From Streptomyces broussonetiae (GTDB taxonomy: Bacteria > Actinomycetota > Actinomycetes > Streptomycetales > Streptomycetaceae): DNA of 64,000 nt. The notes beneath the pieces were generated by a model, which was not told the origin of the DNA, searched no databases, and worked only from the letters and a program-made list of their open reading frames with translations. Each line of letters opens with the position of its first letter. The stretch's first letter is position 1. Where the stretch lies: assembly GCF_009796285.1 (NCBI RefSeq), contig NZ_CP047020.1, positions 3,286,001 to 3,350,000 of the forward strand, read 5' to 3'. A program made the position numbers and the translations under genes. Below are positions 8,526-17,563 of the stretch, piece after piece.

Positions 8526-9968
8526 ATGTCAGAAGCCGGAGCGCTCGACCGGGAGAGCACGGGAAGCCAGAGCGCGGCGAACCAGAACCGGCCCGGTGCC
8601 CTTGTTCTTCTGTGCGGGGTGCAGCTCATGCTGCTCCTGGACTTCTCGATCGTTAACGTCGCACTGCCCAGCATGGAGTCCTCCGTCGGACTCGGCGAAC
8701 ACGGCACACAGTGGGTGGTCAGCGCCTACGCGCTCGGCTTCGGCAGCCTGCTGCTGCTCGGCGGGCGGCTGTCGGACCTGATCGGCCGGCGCCTGATGCT
8801 CGTCGTGGGCGTGACGGCGTTCGGCGCGGCCTCCCTGATCGCGGGCCTGGCCACGGTCCCCGCCCTGCTCATCGGCATGCGCGCCGTACAGGGCGTCGGC
8901 GCCGCGCTGATCGCACCGGCCGCGCTCTCCCTGATCACCACCGGGTTTCCCGACGAGGCCCAGCGCAACAAGGCCCTCGGCTGGTTCAGCGCCGCCACCG
9001 CCAGCGGCTTCGCCATCGGTGTGCTGCTCGGCGGCATCCTGGTCCAACTCTGGGGCTGGCGCGCCGTGTTCTTCGTCAACGTGCCCCTGACGGCCCTCGC
9101 CGTCCCCGCGGCCTTCCGGGTGCTGCCCGCGGCCCGCGGCGCGGCGGGCCCGCGCACGTACGACCTGCCCGGTGTGGTGCTGTCCGCGGCCGGGTTCGTG
9201 GCCCTGATCTACGGGCTGAGCCAGGTTCCGGACAACGGCACGCGCGCGGCGGTGGGCATCGTCGCGGGCGTCCTGCTGCTCGTGGTCTTCGTGGTGGTGG
9301 AGTCCCGGGCGGCCGCCCCGCTCGTGCCGCTCGGCGTCTTCCGCAGCCGCGCCCTGAGCGTCGCCAACGTCGCCAGCTTCCTGATCCCGGGCGTCATGGG
9401 CACCACCGCGCTGCAGCTCTCGCTCTTCCTCCAGCAGGTCCAGGGCCGTTCGGCCCTGAACACCGGACTCTCGTTCCTGCCGCTCGGCGTGTCCGTCGCC
9501 GTGGCGGGGCCGGTGTCCGCCATCGCCGCCGGGAAGTTCCGGCCAAAGATCGTCTGCATCACCGGCGGCGCGCTGGTGACCGTGGGTGTGTTCCTGCTGT
9601 CGCGGATCTCCGCGGACAGCGACTACGCCTCCGGCGTGCTGCCGGGCACGATCCTGATGGGCCTGGGATTCGCCGCCTTCTTCGCCACCGCCATGATGGC
9701 GGCGACCACCGGCGTTCCCGAGCAACTCCAGGGCATGGCGGGTGGCCTGCTCAACACCTTCCAGCAGGTGGGCACGGCGGCCTTCGTCGCGATCCTGGTG
9801 AGCCTCGCGACCCAGCACACCCGGTCACTCGGCGCGCCCACCGCGGAACACCAAGCCGCGGGATTCCAGACCGCGTTCACCGCCGGTACCCTCGTCGCCC
9901 TGGTCACCACCGTGCTGATCGCCATCGCCCTGCCCGGGCAGAAGTCCCAGGCGCAGTCAGCTAACTGA
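8526..9968 (+). CDS. MFS drug exporter (DHA2, 14-TM type)
   Basis: A protein of 480 residues with about 14 hydrophobic segments. It has the motif A loop GGRLSDLIGRRLML and the motif C-like segment GPALSLITTGF...GFAIGVLLGG. This is the EmrB/QacA-type proton-coupled drug efflux family of the cytoplasmic membrane. It is divergent from the sulfur operon and upstream of the adenosylhomocysteinase-like gene. It is the most likely exporter of the product made by this region and may give self-protection. The ATG at 8526 has only a weak, distant GAAAGG, so its translation signal is not strong. Confidence 0.85.
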   Translation: MSEAGALDRESTGSQSAANQNRPGALVLLCGVQLMLLLDFSIVNVALPSMESSVGLGEHGTQWVVSAYALGFGSLLLLGGRLSDLIGRRLMLVVGVTAFGAASLIAGLATVPALLIGMRAVQGVGAALIAPAALSLITTGFPDEAQRNKALGWFSAATASGFAIGVLLGGILVQLWGWRAVFFVNVPLTALAVPAAFRVLPAARGAAGPRTYDLPGVVLSAAGFVALIYGLSQVPDNGTRAAVGIVAGVLLLVVFVVVESRAAAPLVPLGVFRSRALSVANVASFLIPGVMGTTALQLSLFLQQVQGRSALNTGLSFLPLGVSVAVAGPVSAIAAGKFRPKIVCITGGALVTVGVFLLSRISADSDYASGVLPGTILMGLGFAAFFATAMMAATTGVPEQLQGMAGGLLNTFQQVGTAAFVAILVSLATQHTRSLGAPTAEHQAAGFQTAFTAGTLVALVTTVLIAIALPGQKSQAQSAN

Positions 9969-10063
9969 CGCTGTGTCAACGTTCCCCGGCCGCCCGCGAT
10001 GCCGTGCGGGGCCGTGGCCGATTACCCACCATGCCAACACGAGAGCGAGGCTAGTCTTCAGCC

Positions 10064-11335
10064 ATGTCTGAACTCCCGAAGCACGACGTCAAGGACAAGG
10101 CTCTGAGCGCGCAGGGCGTGCGCAGGATCGAGTGGGCCGAGCGCAACATGCCGGTGCTGCGCCAGGTGAGGGAGCGTTTCGCGAAGGAAAGGCCCTTCGA
10201 AGGCATCCGGTTCGCGGCGTGTATGCACATGACCACGGAGACGGCCGTACTGCTGCGCACGCTGAAGGCCGGTGGCGCCGAACTCGCCGCCTGCGCCAGC
10301 AACCCGCTCTCCACGCAGGACGACACGGTCGCGGCGCTCGTGGCCGAGTACGGGATCTCCGTCTTCGCCGTCAACGGCATCGACCGCGACGGGTACTACC
10401 GGCACATCAACTCCGCGCTGGACATCAACCCCGACTTCGTCTTCGACGACGGGTGCGACCTGGTCAACACGGTGCACACCGCGCGCACCGAGCTGCTGGA
10501 GTCGATCAAGGGCGGCTGCGAGGAGACCACGACCGGTGTCGTGCGGCTGCGGCAGATGGCCGACGGCGCCGCCCTCAAGTTCCCGATGGTCGCGGTCAAC
10601 GACACCGACACCAAGCACATGTTCGACAACCGGTACGGCACCGGTCAGTCCTCGCTCGACGCCATCATGCGGGCCACCAACCTGCTCTTCGCCGGGCAGA
10701 CCGTCGTCGTGGCCGGTTTCGGTTACTGCGGCCAGGGTGTCGCGCAGCGGGCGGCGGGCCTCGGTGCCTCGGTCGTCGTGACCGAGGTCGACCCCACCAA
10801 GGCGCTGGACGCGCTGATGCAGGGTTACCGGGTGCTGCCGATGGCGGAGGCGGCCCGCATCGGCGACGTGTTCGTCACCGTCACCAGCAACCGCGGCGTG
10901 CTGCGCAAGGAGCACTTCGAGGTGATGAAGGACGGCGCCATCCTCTCCAACGCCGGTCACTTCGACGTCGAGGTGGACGTCGCCGGGCTGGAGGCCATGT
11001 CGGTGGAGAAGCGCTCGCGCATCCGCCACCAGACGGACGAGTACGTGATGGCCGACGGCCGCAGGCTGCTGCTGGTCGCCGAGGGCCGCCTGGTCAACCT
11101 CGGTGCCGCCGAGGGCCACCCGGCCTCCGTGATGGACATGTCCTTCGCGGACCAGGCGCTGACCGCGGAGTGGCTGACGGCGAACCACGCCTCGCTGGAG
11201 CCCCGGGTCTACGAGGTGCCGACCGAGATCGACAAGAACGTCGCCCGCCTGAAGCTGGACAGCATGGGCGTGTCGATCGACTCGATCACCGAGGACCAGA
11301 ACACCTACATGAATTCTTGGGAGTACGGCTCCTGA
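10064..11335 (+). CDS. Archaeal-type adenosylhomocysteinase (SahH paralogue)
   Basis: A protein of 423 residues, about 60 shorter than the usual Streptomyces SahH. It hydrolyses S-adenosyl- or S-inosyl-homocysteine to homocysteine and a nucleoside with bound NAD. Catalytic residues are present: His and Thr in CMHMTTET, Asp in DDGCDL, Glu in EETTTGV, Lys/Asp/Asn in TKHMFDN, NAD site GFGYCGQGVAQRA and His in NAGHFDVEVD. The bacterial Cys after FDN is replaced (YGTGQSS), and the C-terminus ends LKLDSMGVSIDS...SWEYGS as in archaeal enzymes, without the bacterial KPDHYRY tail. A second, divergent SahH beside nucleoside-antibiotic genes suggests self-resistance or methyl-cycle support. Confidence 0.88.
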   Translation: MSELPKHDVKDKALSAQGVRRIEWAERNMPVLRQVRERFAKERPFEGIRFAACMHMTTETAVLLRTLKAGGAELAACASNPLSTQDDTVAALVAEYGISVFAVNGIDRDGYYRHINSALDINPDFVFDDGCDLVNTVHTARTELLESIKGGCEETTTGVVRLRQMADGAALKFPMVAVNDTDTKHMFDNRYGTGQSSLDAIMRATNLLFAGQTVVVAGFGYCGQGVAQRAAGLGASVVVTEVDPTKALDALMQGYRVLPMAEAARIGDVFVTVTSNRGVLRKEHFEVMKDGAILSNAGHFDVEVDVAGLEAMSVEKRSRIRHQTDEYVMADGRRLLLVAEGRLVNLGAAEGHPASVMDMSFADQALTAEWLTANHASLEPRVYEVPTEIDKNVARLKLDSMGVSIDSITEDQNTYMNSWEYGS

Positions 11336-11392
11336 ACCGGACGGATTACCGGAACAACGGCCGCTGAGCCGGGGAATTCCGGACCGGCCACC

Positions 11393-11421
11393 GGCCGGCA
11401 GGCGAACACCGCCTGCCGGCC
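11393..11421 (+). terminator. Terminator after SahH-like gene
   Basis: Twelve-bp inverted repeat GGCCGGCAGGCG / CGCCTGCCGGCC with loop AACAC, 58 bases past the stop codon, followed by GCTTCGTTGTCC. Confidence 0.8.
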
Positions 11422-11617
11422 GCTTCGTTGTCCGGGCCTTTCGCCGCACCCCGCGTCTCAGTTGCGAGACCCCTGTTGCGGAGCCGAGGAGGGAATCACC
11501 AACCTCGGCGACTGTTCGGCCGGGCCGGGGCGGGTAATACCGGCGTTGTTTCTTCACGGGGTGCTCGCAGACGGCGTTGTCACGCTTGCCGCCCCGGAAC
11601 TTACGGGAGTTTTTCGG

Positions 11618-12558
11618 GTGCGCATTCGTCCTGCGGTACTGCCGGACTCAAAGGCGCAGCGCTCATTGGCCTGGGTAACACTGGCCAGCTCGACGGGGAA
11701 GGGGATATTCCTCACCGCAGGTGTTCTCTATTTCACCCGGGCGGTCGGGCTGCCGGCCCTTCAGATCGGCATCGCCTTCAGCATCGCCGGCTTCGTGTCC
11801 CTGGTCCTCGGGGTCCCGGCCGGCCACCTCGCCGACCGTCACGGCCCGCGGGTCGTGCTGCTGGCCAGCCTGGCGCTGAGCGCGGCCGCCACGGCGGCGT
11901 TCCTGCTGGCCCGGGTCTCCTGGTCGGTCCTGCTCGTCGTGGTCCTCGCGACGACGGCACAGGCCACGCTCCTGGTGGCCCGCGGCCCGATCATCAACGA
12001 CATCGCGGACGGACGGCCGCAGGAACTGCGCGCCTACATCAGGTCCGTCACCAACGTCGGCATCGCGGTCGGCGCCGTGATCGCCGGGTGGGCCGCCCAG
12101 ACGGACACCGTGCGCGGTTACCACCGCCTGGTGCTGCTGGACAGCGCCTGTTTCGTCGTGGCGCTGCTGCTCGCCTGCCGGCTGCCCCGCACCACGGCCG
12201 TGCGTCCGCCGGCCACGGCCGGCCGCTGAACGGCGCTGCGCGACCGGCCGCATCTCGCCCTGTCGCTGCTGGACGGAGTGCTGTCGATCCAGTACCGCGT
12301 CCTCACCGTGGCGCTTCCGCTGTGGGTGGTGAGCGCGACCTCCGCACCCCGCTGGACGGTCTCGGCAGCGGTCGTGGCGAACACCGCGATCATCGTCCTC
12401 CTCCAGGTCGCGGTCAGCCGCAGAATCGACACTCCCCGGCGCGCGGCCGTGGCGCTGCGCCGCTCGGGGTGGGCGTTCTGCGTGGCCTGCGCCGGTATCG
12501 CCTGGGCGGCTGGCTCCCCACCGTGGGCCGCGGTGGCCCTGCTCGCCCTCGCGGCCGG
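11618..12558 (+). pseudogene. MFS transporter, interrupted and truncated
   Basis: The reading frame opens at GTG 11618 with GGGAG upstream and shows MFS features: about five helices and the motif A equivalent GVPAGHLADRHGPR. An in-frame TGA occurs at 12227-12229. Directly after it the same frame continues with good MFS sequence (HLALSLLDGVLSIQYR, then VALPLWVVS and two more helices). The frame then ends abruptly near 12558, after LLALAAG, where a different gene continues in another frame. A functional transporter of this type would need about 400 residues, so the gene is dead twice over. It may once have exported the product of the decayed cluster. Confidence 0.8.
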
Positions 12559-13269
12559 CCCTGGCTCAACTTCGGCGGACGCAGCTTCAACTCCGCCCAG
12601 GAGCTGCTCCTTTTCACGCTGTACCGCCACCTGGTGCCGCGCGTCGAGGAGATCGTGCTGTTCACCGGGTTCAACAACCTCGGGCTCGCCCGGCTGCCCC
12701 GCTGGATGCAGGGGGACAGCGGTGCCTTCTTCAACGGCCACGAGTACCTTGAGCAGGTACGGGAGCTGCGCATCCGGCAGCGCCGGGCGGCCGGGCAGTC
12801 ACGCCGGGCCGCCCGGCGGGAACCGCAGCGGCCGAGCGCGGACCAGGCCGTGCCCGACCTCGACGGACAGCTCACGGCTGCGGTCGAACTGACCCTGCGC
12901 CATCTCGACACCTGGCGGCTGCTCGCCGAAGGGCTCGGCGCCCGGCTCACCTTCGTCCTGCAGCCGCTCGCACCATGGGTGCGCGAACGCCCGGCCACCG
13001 AGGAACAGCTCCTTTTCGACGAGCTGGACGCCATCGCCAATTTCGGTCGGGCGTACGGCGATATCTGCACGATCGAGGCCGGACGCCGCTACGTCGACCA
13101 GCTGCGCGGAGGCTGCGACAAGCTGGGCGTGCCCTTCCTCGACATGAATCCGGTGCTCGGCGGGGCGATCGACGCCGATGACTGGATATTCGTCGACCGA
13201 ATTCACTTCACCGACCACGGACACGACATCGTCGCCGGGCTGCTTGCCGACCGGCTTTCCCTGCGGTGA
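12559..13269 (+). pseudogene. SGNH/GDSL hydrolase-like, N-terminus deleted
   Basis: About 236 codons of an SGNH-hydrolase-like protein. It begins mid-domain with WLNFGGRSFNSAQELLLF and runs through VLFTGFNNLGLARLP to the catalytic DWIFVDRIHFTDHGHD (Asp and His of the C-terminal block). The part with the nucleophilic Ser (GDS block) is missing, no start codon or ribosome binding site precedes it, and the reading frame is joined directly to the truncated MFS gene near 12558. The pattern is that of a deletion removing the end of one gene and the start of the next. It is followed by a small ORF with its own ribosome binding site. Confidence 0.75.
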
Positions 13270-13290
13270 CCACACGTCAGGAGGAATTCC

Positions 13291-13380
13291 ATGAGTTTCC
13301 TGCGCAAAATCATCGACACCCTGTTCCGGCGCCGCCGCGGAAAGCGGAACGAGGACGCCTCGATCTATCCGATGTTCTAG
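13291..13380 (+). CDS. Small 29-residue peptide
   Basis: The ORF starts at ATG 13291 with CAGGAGGAATTCC directly upstream, one of the best ribosome binding sites in the window, and ends with TAG at 13380. The peptide has an amphipathic start (MSFLRKIIDTLF), a basic stretch RRRRGKR, an acidic NED and a hydrophobic end DASIYPMF. It lies 23 bases before a haem-oxygenase-like oxidase gene that also has a good start, so both share a transcript. It resembles a leader-plus-core layout of a ribosomal precursor peptide, but no known class fits. Unlike its neighbours it is intact. Whether it is translated is unproven. Confidence 0.5.
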   Translation: MSFLRKIIDTLFRRRRGKRNEDASIYPMF

Positions 13381-14652
13381 ACCGGGAGAAGGAGGCAACA
13401 GCGATGTCTTCGACAGTTCTGCGGGCGCCGGCGGAGGACATCCGCGACGACGCGCCGAACGTCTCCTGGGCCAGGGCGTGGTACGCCGCGTTCTGCGACC
13501 CGGAAAGTCCACGGGCCGACCGGCTGCCGGTGGCCCGGGTCCGGGAGCTGATCGCCGGGCCCGCTCCGTCCGGACAGGACTCCCCGGACCTGCCGGCGCT
13601 GCTCCGGCAGGCCGCGCAGTGGTCCACCGAAGAGGCCGCGGTCTTCCGGCAGTTGGCCGCCGGGGCCCGGCAGGACACCGTCCGGGCCCGGGCGGCCCAG
13701 CGCCTGGCGCTCGGCTGTGCACCGCTCGCCCTGCTGTCCGGAGCATGGCTGCAGTGGCTGAGCAGCATGGCCGAGTCGGACGATCCCGGCGCCCTCGCCG
13801 TCCTGTCCCTGTACGCCTCGGACGTCGGTGTCGGCCATCCGCGCAGCTCACGCGGGCACGCCTGTCTGGCCCCTGCTCCAGAGCCTGCGCGCGGCGGAGC
13901 ACGCGGTGCCGGCCGCCCGGACCGTCCTGGATCCGAGAATCGGGCAGGAGTCCTTCGTCCTGCCCGCGCTGCTGCTCGTCATGAGCAGGCGGCCTGAGGA
14001 CTTCCGGGCCGAGATCCTCGGTTCCGACCTCTGTCTGTGCCAGGTCGGTCTGCTGCCCGCGCTCACCCCGCTGCGGACGCTGGTGGGCGAGGGCGTCGAC
14101 TGGGAGGCGCTGGACCCGGGCGCCACCCGGCCGCGGGGACCCGCGGGCGGACTCGAGGCAGCCCCGACGGCGGTGGAGACACTGACCGAGGAGGCGCCGT
14201 CCGAGGTGCGGGACGGGGTGCTGAGCGGATTCGGCTGGGCCCTGACGGCACTGCGGGAGTGGCACACGGCCCTGCGCACGGACCTGGCCGGGGTCCTCGA
14301 CCCCCGCCAGGAGGCCGCCGACCTGCTCCGGCTGCGCGCCCGCGAGGGAGCGGTCTACCACCACGGGTACCAGCTCGCGGGCCGGCCGCTCGCCGACTGG
14401 CTGGCCGAGGCCCGCGAGGACCCGTACCGCTTGCTCACGGCCCTCGCCACCAGCTCGCTGGTGCGCCCCGGCCGCCCGGAGCGCAGTCCGCTCGTGAACG
14501 GGCTGGTCGGCGAACGGGGCGCGATGTTCCGTGTCTTCTCCGAGGAGGACCTGGACGTCCTGCGCCGCTGGATCGCCTCGCTCGACGACCCGGAGCGCGG
14601 GGAGCGGCAGGCCGACGCCGACGGGCGCAAGGGGCGGGACGGGCACCGGCAG

Positions 14653-14778
14653 GACGGGGACGACGTACAGGACCGGGACGCCGCACAGGACCGGCACGCC
14701 GCACAGGACCGGCACGCCGCACAGGACCGGCACGCCGCACAGGACCGGGACGCCGCACAGGACCGGGACGCCGCCGAC
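14653..14778 (+). repeat. 18-bp tandem repeat tract (about 7 units)
   Basis: Seven consecutive 18-bp units with the consensus GACCGGCACGCCGCACAG begin at 14653 (degenerate), 14671, 14689, 14707, 14725, 14743 and 14761 (partial). They encode the hexapeptide QDRHAA/QDRDAA in the linker between the two oxidase domains. Three adjacent units are identical, a sign of recent slippage. Confidence 0.9.
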
Positions 14779-14826
14779 GCGGCAATACGGCGGCGGAGGG
14801 TGCCGGAAACGGCCGAGCCGTCGCTG

Positions 14827-14886
14827 TCAGGGCATCCGGCATCAGGACACCCGGCTTCAGGACAGCCCGCCTCCGGGCAGTCGGCT
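14827..14886 (+). repeat. 15-bp tandem repeat tract (4 units)
   Basis: Four degenerate 15-bp units start at 14827, 14842, 14857 and 14872. They encode SGHPA, SGHPA, SGQPA and SGQSA in the same linker, 48 bases after the 18-bp array. Confidence 0.8.
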
Positions 14887-15875
14887 TCCCGGCCGCCGGT
14901 CTGCGCAGCGTCCGACGACCGGGCTCCCGCGGACCTGCGTGAGGCCTACGTGCTGCTCCAGCGCCGCGGCCAGCCCCCGGCGGTGCGCCGCTGGGCCCTG
15001 GAGTACGTCCACGGGCGGCTGGGCCGGGCGCGGGTGCGGATGTCCGGGCCCGGTATGCCCCTGCCCGACAGCTGGCCTGCCGACGGACTGCGGCCCTGGC
15101 TGTCCGAGCAGCACGACCGGCCTGCGGCCGAGTTCGAGCGCGGCTCCGACACGGGGCTGCCGTCCCGGGAGCAGCTGGTCGAGTCCACTCTGCAGCTCGC
15201 CCCGTTGACGATGATCGACGGTGCCTGGCTGCAGGGGTTCACGGACTACCAGCTGGCCTCCTCGGACATCGGTCACTCCCTGTTCGAGACGTACTGGGAC
15301 GAGCTGGGCAACGGACGGCCGGACCTCAACCACCCCTTGATCTACCGCCACTTGGTCACGGAGATGGGGGTGGACCTGCCACCGACCGGCTCGGCCGAGT
15401 TCGCCCGCTGGCCGGGGTTCAAGGACCGTTCCTTCGAGCTGCCCGTGTTCTGGCTCGCCATCGGCCGCTTCCCGCAGACCTTCCAGCCGGAGGTGCTGGG
15501 GCTGAACCTCGCCATGGAGCTGTCGGGGGTGGGCGGCAGTTACCGGCGGGCCCGGCTGGCACTGCGCGAGCACGGCTTCAGCACACGGTTCGTCGACCTC
15601 CACAACACCATCGACAACGTGGCCACGGGGCACTCCGCATGGGCGGCGGACGCCATCGACGCCTTCATGTCCGCTCTCGCGGCGGGCAGTGGCACCGAGA
15701 CCCGTGAGGCCGCCTGGCGCCGGGTGCGCGAGGGCTACCGCTCGCTCGATCCGCCCACCGGCGCACACGCCTGGCTGGCCGACCGGCGGGCCAGGCGTCG
15801 TCACAGGAAACGCTGAGCGCACGGAAAAGCGGAAAAGCGAAGAGGCGGAGAAGCGAAGAAAGAGGGGAAGAGGAC

Positions 15876-16571
15876 ATGGCCGATCTGGTTCTGGGCATCT
15901 CGGCGTACTACCACGACAGCGCGGCGGCCCTCGTCGCCGACGGCGTGCCGGTGGCCGCAGCACAGGAGACGTTCACTTTCGAGGGCCGTACGAGCGTGCT
16001 CGGCGTCACCGACAAACTGCTGGGCCCGACACCGCACTTCGTCGAGCTGGGCCACACCTTCCCGTCGGCGCTGGCCGACGAGGCCACGGCGGCCGCGGAG
16101 CTTGCCGTGGCGGCACTGGACGCCCCCGGCTTCGACTTCGGCCCGGCGCACGTGGAGGCCAAGCTGACCCCGCGCGGCCCGGTGCTGATCGAGGTCAACG
16201 CGCACACGGGCGGGGACTTCATCCCTGATCTGGTCCATCACGCCACGGGGGTGGAACTGCTGCGCCAGTCGGTCGTCGCGCACAGCGGCGGACGCCCCGA
16301 TCTGACGCCGACCCGGGCCGAGGGCGCCGCGATCCGGTTCATCGCCGGGCGGTCGGGGACGGTGACCGGCGTACCCGACCCGGGCGTCCTGGCCAACTTC
16401 CCCTCGGTCGTCGCCTTCCGGACGAAGGCCGAGGCCGGCCGGCGGACCGTCTGGCCGTCCCACAGCCACGAGCGGCTGGGCCATGTGATGACCCGCGCGG
16501 CGAGCCCGGCCCGGGCCGCGGTGCAGGCGGATGCGGCACTGGCCCACCTCGCGCCGGTCTACGAGGAGTGA
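15876..16571 (+). pseudogene. Carbamoyltransferase / ATP-grasp deletion chimera
   Basis: An open frame of 231 codons made of two unrelated parts. Codons 1-31 (VLGISAYYHDSAAALV...VAAAQE) are the N-terminus of an NodU/TobZ-type O-carbamoyltransferase. From about 15968 it becomes the back half of an ATP-grasp ligase: TFTFEGRTSVLGVTDKLLG, then VLIEVNAHTGGDFIPDLV with the metal-binding Glu/Asn. The carbamoyltransferase family runs to some 550 residues and ATP-grasp ligases to about 400, so neither half can be active in its usual way. The frame stays open across the join, where both families would carry the similar codons CAGGAGAC. A deletion between two former neighbours explains it best. Confidence 0.75.
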
Positions 16572-17002
16572 CGCCCCGGAACTCGAACTGAGGGTGGCGG
16601 TCGATCAGTTCCCCACCGGTGCCTGCCCTCACCCGGCGGGGACGGCACGGCGCGCCGTCCGCGCCGGTCCCGCACCAGGCAGGCAGGAACGACTGCGCAT
16701 CATGCGCCTGCGCCTGCCCTCGACCGGACGCCCGAGCGGCGTGGAGGGACCGGACCGCCTGGATTCCACGAGCCCTTCGTCGCCGTGGTCCGAATCCCGG
16801 GGCCGTCCGGGCCGAACCCTCCGAACCGAACCGTCCTAAGGGGGCAGGGCGGGGGCCGTGCGGTGATCGGACGGCGGCCGTGCGCCGCGCCGGCGTGTCG
16901 GCCGGGAGGGTCACCCGGTTGCCGCGGGCCCTCTCGATCTTGCCGCACGGCACCGCGGGGCCATCTGCAGATACGTTTCTGCAGGCCGGAGGCCTGCGCT
17001 GG
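16572..17002. other. Non-coding stretch before tRNA-Met
   Basis: No convincing gene was seen on either strand. Apparent ORFs have no ribosome binding site or recognisable domain, and one that ends in a DSNPRPTDYESAALT-type peptide is merely the translation of the tRNA gene's antisense strand. Confidence 0.6.
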
Positions 17003-17076
17003 TGGGGCGGGTGGGACTCGAACCCACGGCCGACGGATTATGAGTCCGCTGCTCTAACCGGCTGAGCTACCGCCCC
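17003..17076 (-). tRNA. tRNA-Met (CAT anticodon)
   Basis: The minus strand reads GGGGCGGTAGCTCAGCCGG at the 5' end and closes with the T-loop GGTTCGAGTCC and acceptor CCGCCCC plus A. The 7-bp acceptor stem is perfect and CCA is encoded at 17002-17000. The anticodon loop is CTCATAA, so CAT. It could be elongator Met or a lysidine-modified Ile2; Met is preferred but not proven. Confidence 0.9.
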
Positions 17077-17218
17077 ATAGCGGCGTGTCGCGTACAAGTG
17101 TGCGCGCCGTCTGCCGCAGCATAGCCGCTCATACGATCTCCTGCTTCGGATGGTCGGCATCTGTGCTGCTCATGACCTCGAGGACATCGACGCGGAAGCG
17201 GCGGTTCCCGCGGGCATG

Positions 17219-17241
17219 AAAAAGGACCCCCAAGGGGTCCT
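17219..17241 (-). terminator. Rho-independent terminator of tRNA-Asn genes
   Basis: On the minus strand AGGACCCC / GGGGTCCT form an 8-bp stem with a 3-base loop, followed by TTTTT (bases 17223-17219). It lies 12 bases past the second tRNA-Asn in transcription order. Confidence 0.85.
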
Positions 17242-17252
17242 CGTTCACTGCG

Positions 17253-17325
17253 CTCCCCCGACTGGACTCGAACCAGTAACCTGCCGGTTAACAGCCGGCT
17301 GCTCTGCCAATTGAGCTACGGAGGA
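17253..17325 (-). tRNA. tRNA-Asn (GTT), promoter-distal copy
   Basis: The minus strand starts TCCTCCGTAGCTCAATTGG and has anticodon loop CTGTTAA, so GTT. The acceptor stem TCCTCCG/CGGGGGA includes one T-G pair. The discriminator base is G and CCA is not encoded. The sequence is identical to the copy upstream. Confidence 0.95.
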
Positions 17326-17331
17326 CCGAAG

Positions 17332-17404
17332 CTCCCCCGACTGGACTCGAACCAGTAACCTGCCGGTTAACAGCCGGCTGCTCTGCCAATTGAGCTACGG
17401 AGGA
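17332..17404 (-). tRNA. tRNA-Asn (GTT), promoter-proximal copy
   Basis: Identical 73-base tandem duplicate of the downstream tRNA-Asn, separated by only 6 bases, so the two are co-transcribed and processed from one precursor. Confidence 0.95.
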
Positions 17405-17563
17405 TCGCCTCGATTGCATCGAACGTACCTACCTGGGTATTCGCCAGGGGGCGGGCGCTCGCTGCGACACATACATTAGCGCAAGCAGGGGGGTGCTCCG
17501 CCAATCGGTACCCTCGGCGCCCACGTCGCGCCAGCAGACCCAGGCAAGGGAAGGGTGGCAGCC

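Larger units (their letters stand above)
13404..15816 (+). pseudogene. Two-domain haem-oxygenase-like diiron oxidase, frameshifted
   Basis: Reading starts at ATG 13404 (GGAGAAGGAGG upstream). The first frame runs through LLSGAWLQWLSSMAE and LYASDVGVGHP. It then loses homology, and the match continues in the +1 frame from LLQSLRAAEHAVP. Removing one C from the CCCC run at 13870-13873 restores one continuous protein of about 800 residues. The N- and C-terminal halves are paralogous (GAWLQWL versus GAWLQGFTDYQ). The second half carries LHNTIDNVATGHS, a typical HxxxDxxxGH ligand block of haem-oxygenase-like diiron oxidases. A repetitive linker joins the halves. It could be a sequencing error rather than a true mutation; its neighbours are genuinely broken. 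Confidence 0.7.

Noticed and set aside
14653..14778. 18-bp repeats as a regulatory or CRISPR array
   Set aside because: They are contiguous, in frame and encode a hexapeptide linker, so they are a coding minisatellite.
16619..17065. Plus-strand ORF ending in WDSNPRPTDYESAALTG
   Set aside because: This peptide is the well-known false translation of the antisense strand of a tRNA gene; the tRNA-Met at 17003-17076 explains it.
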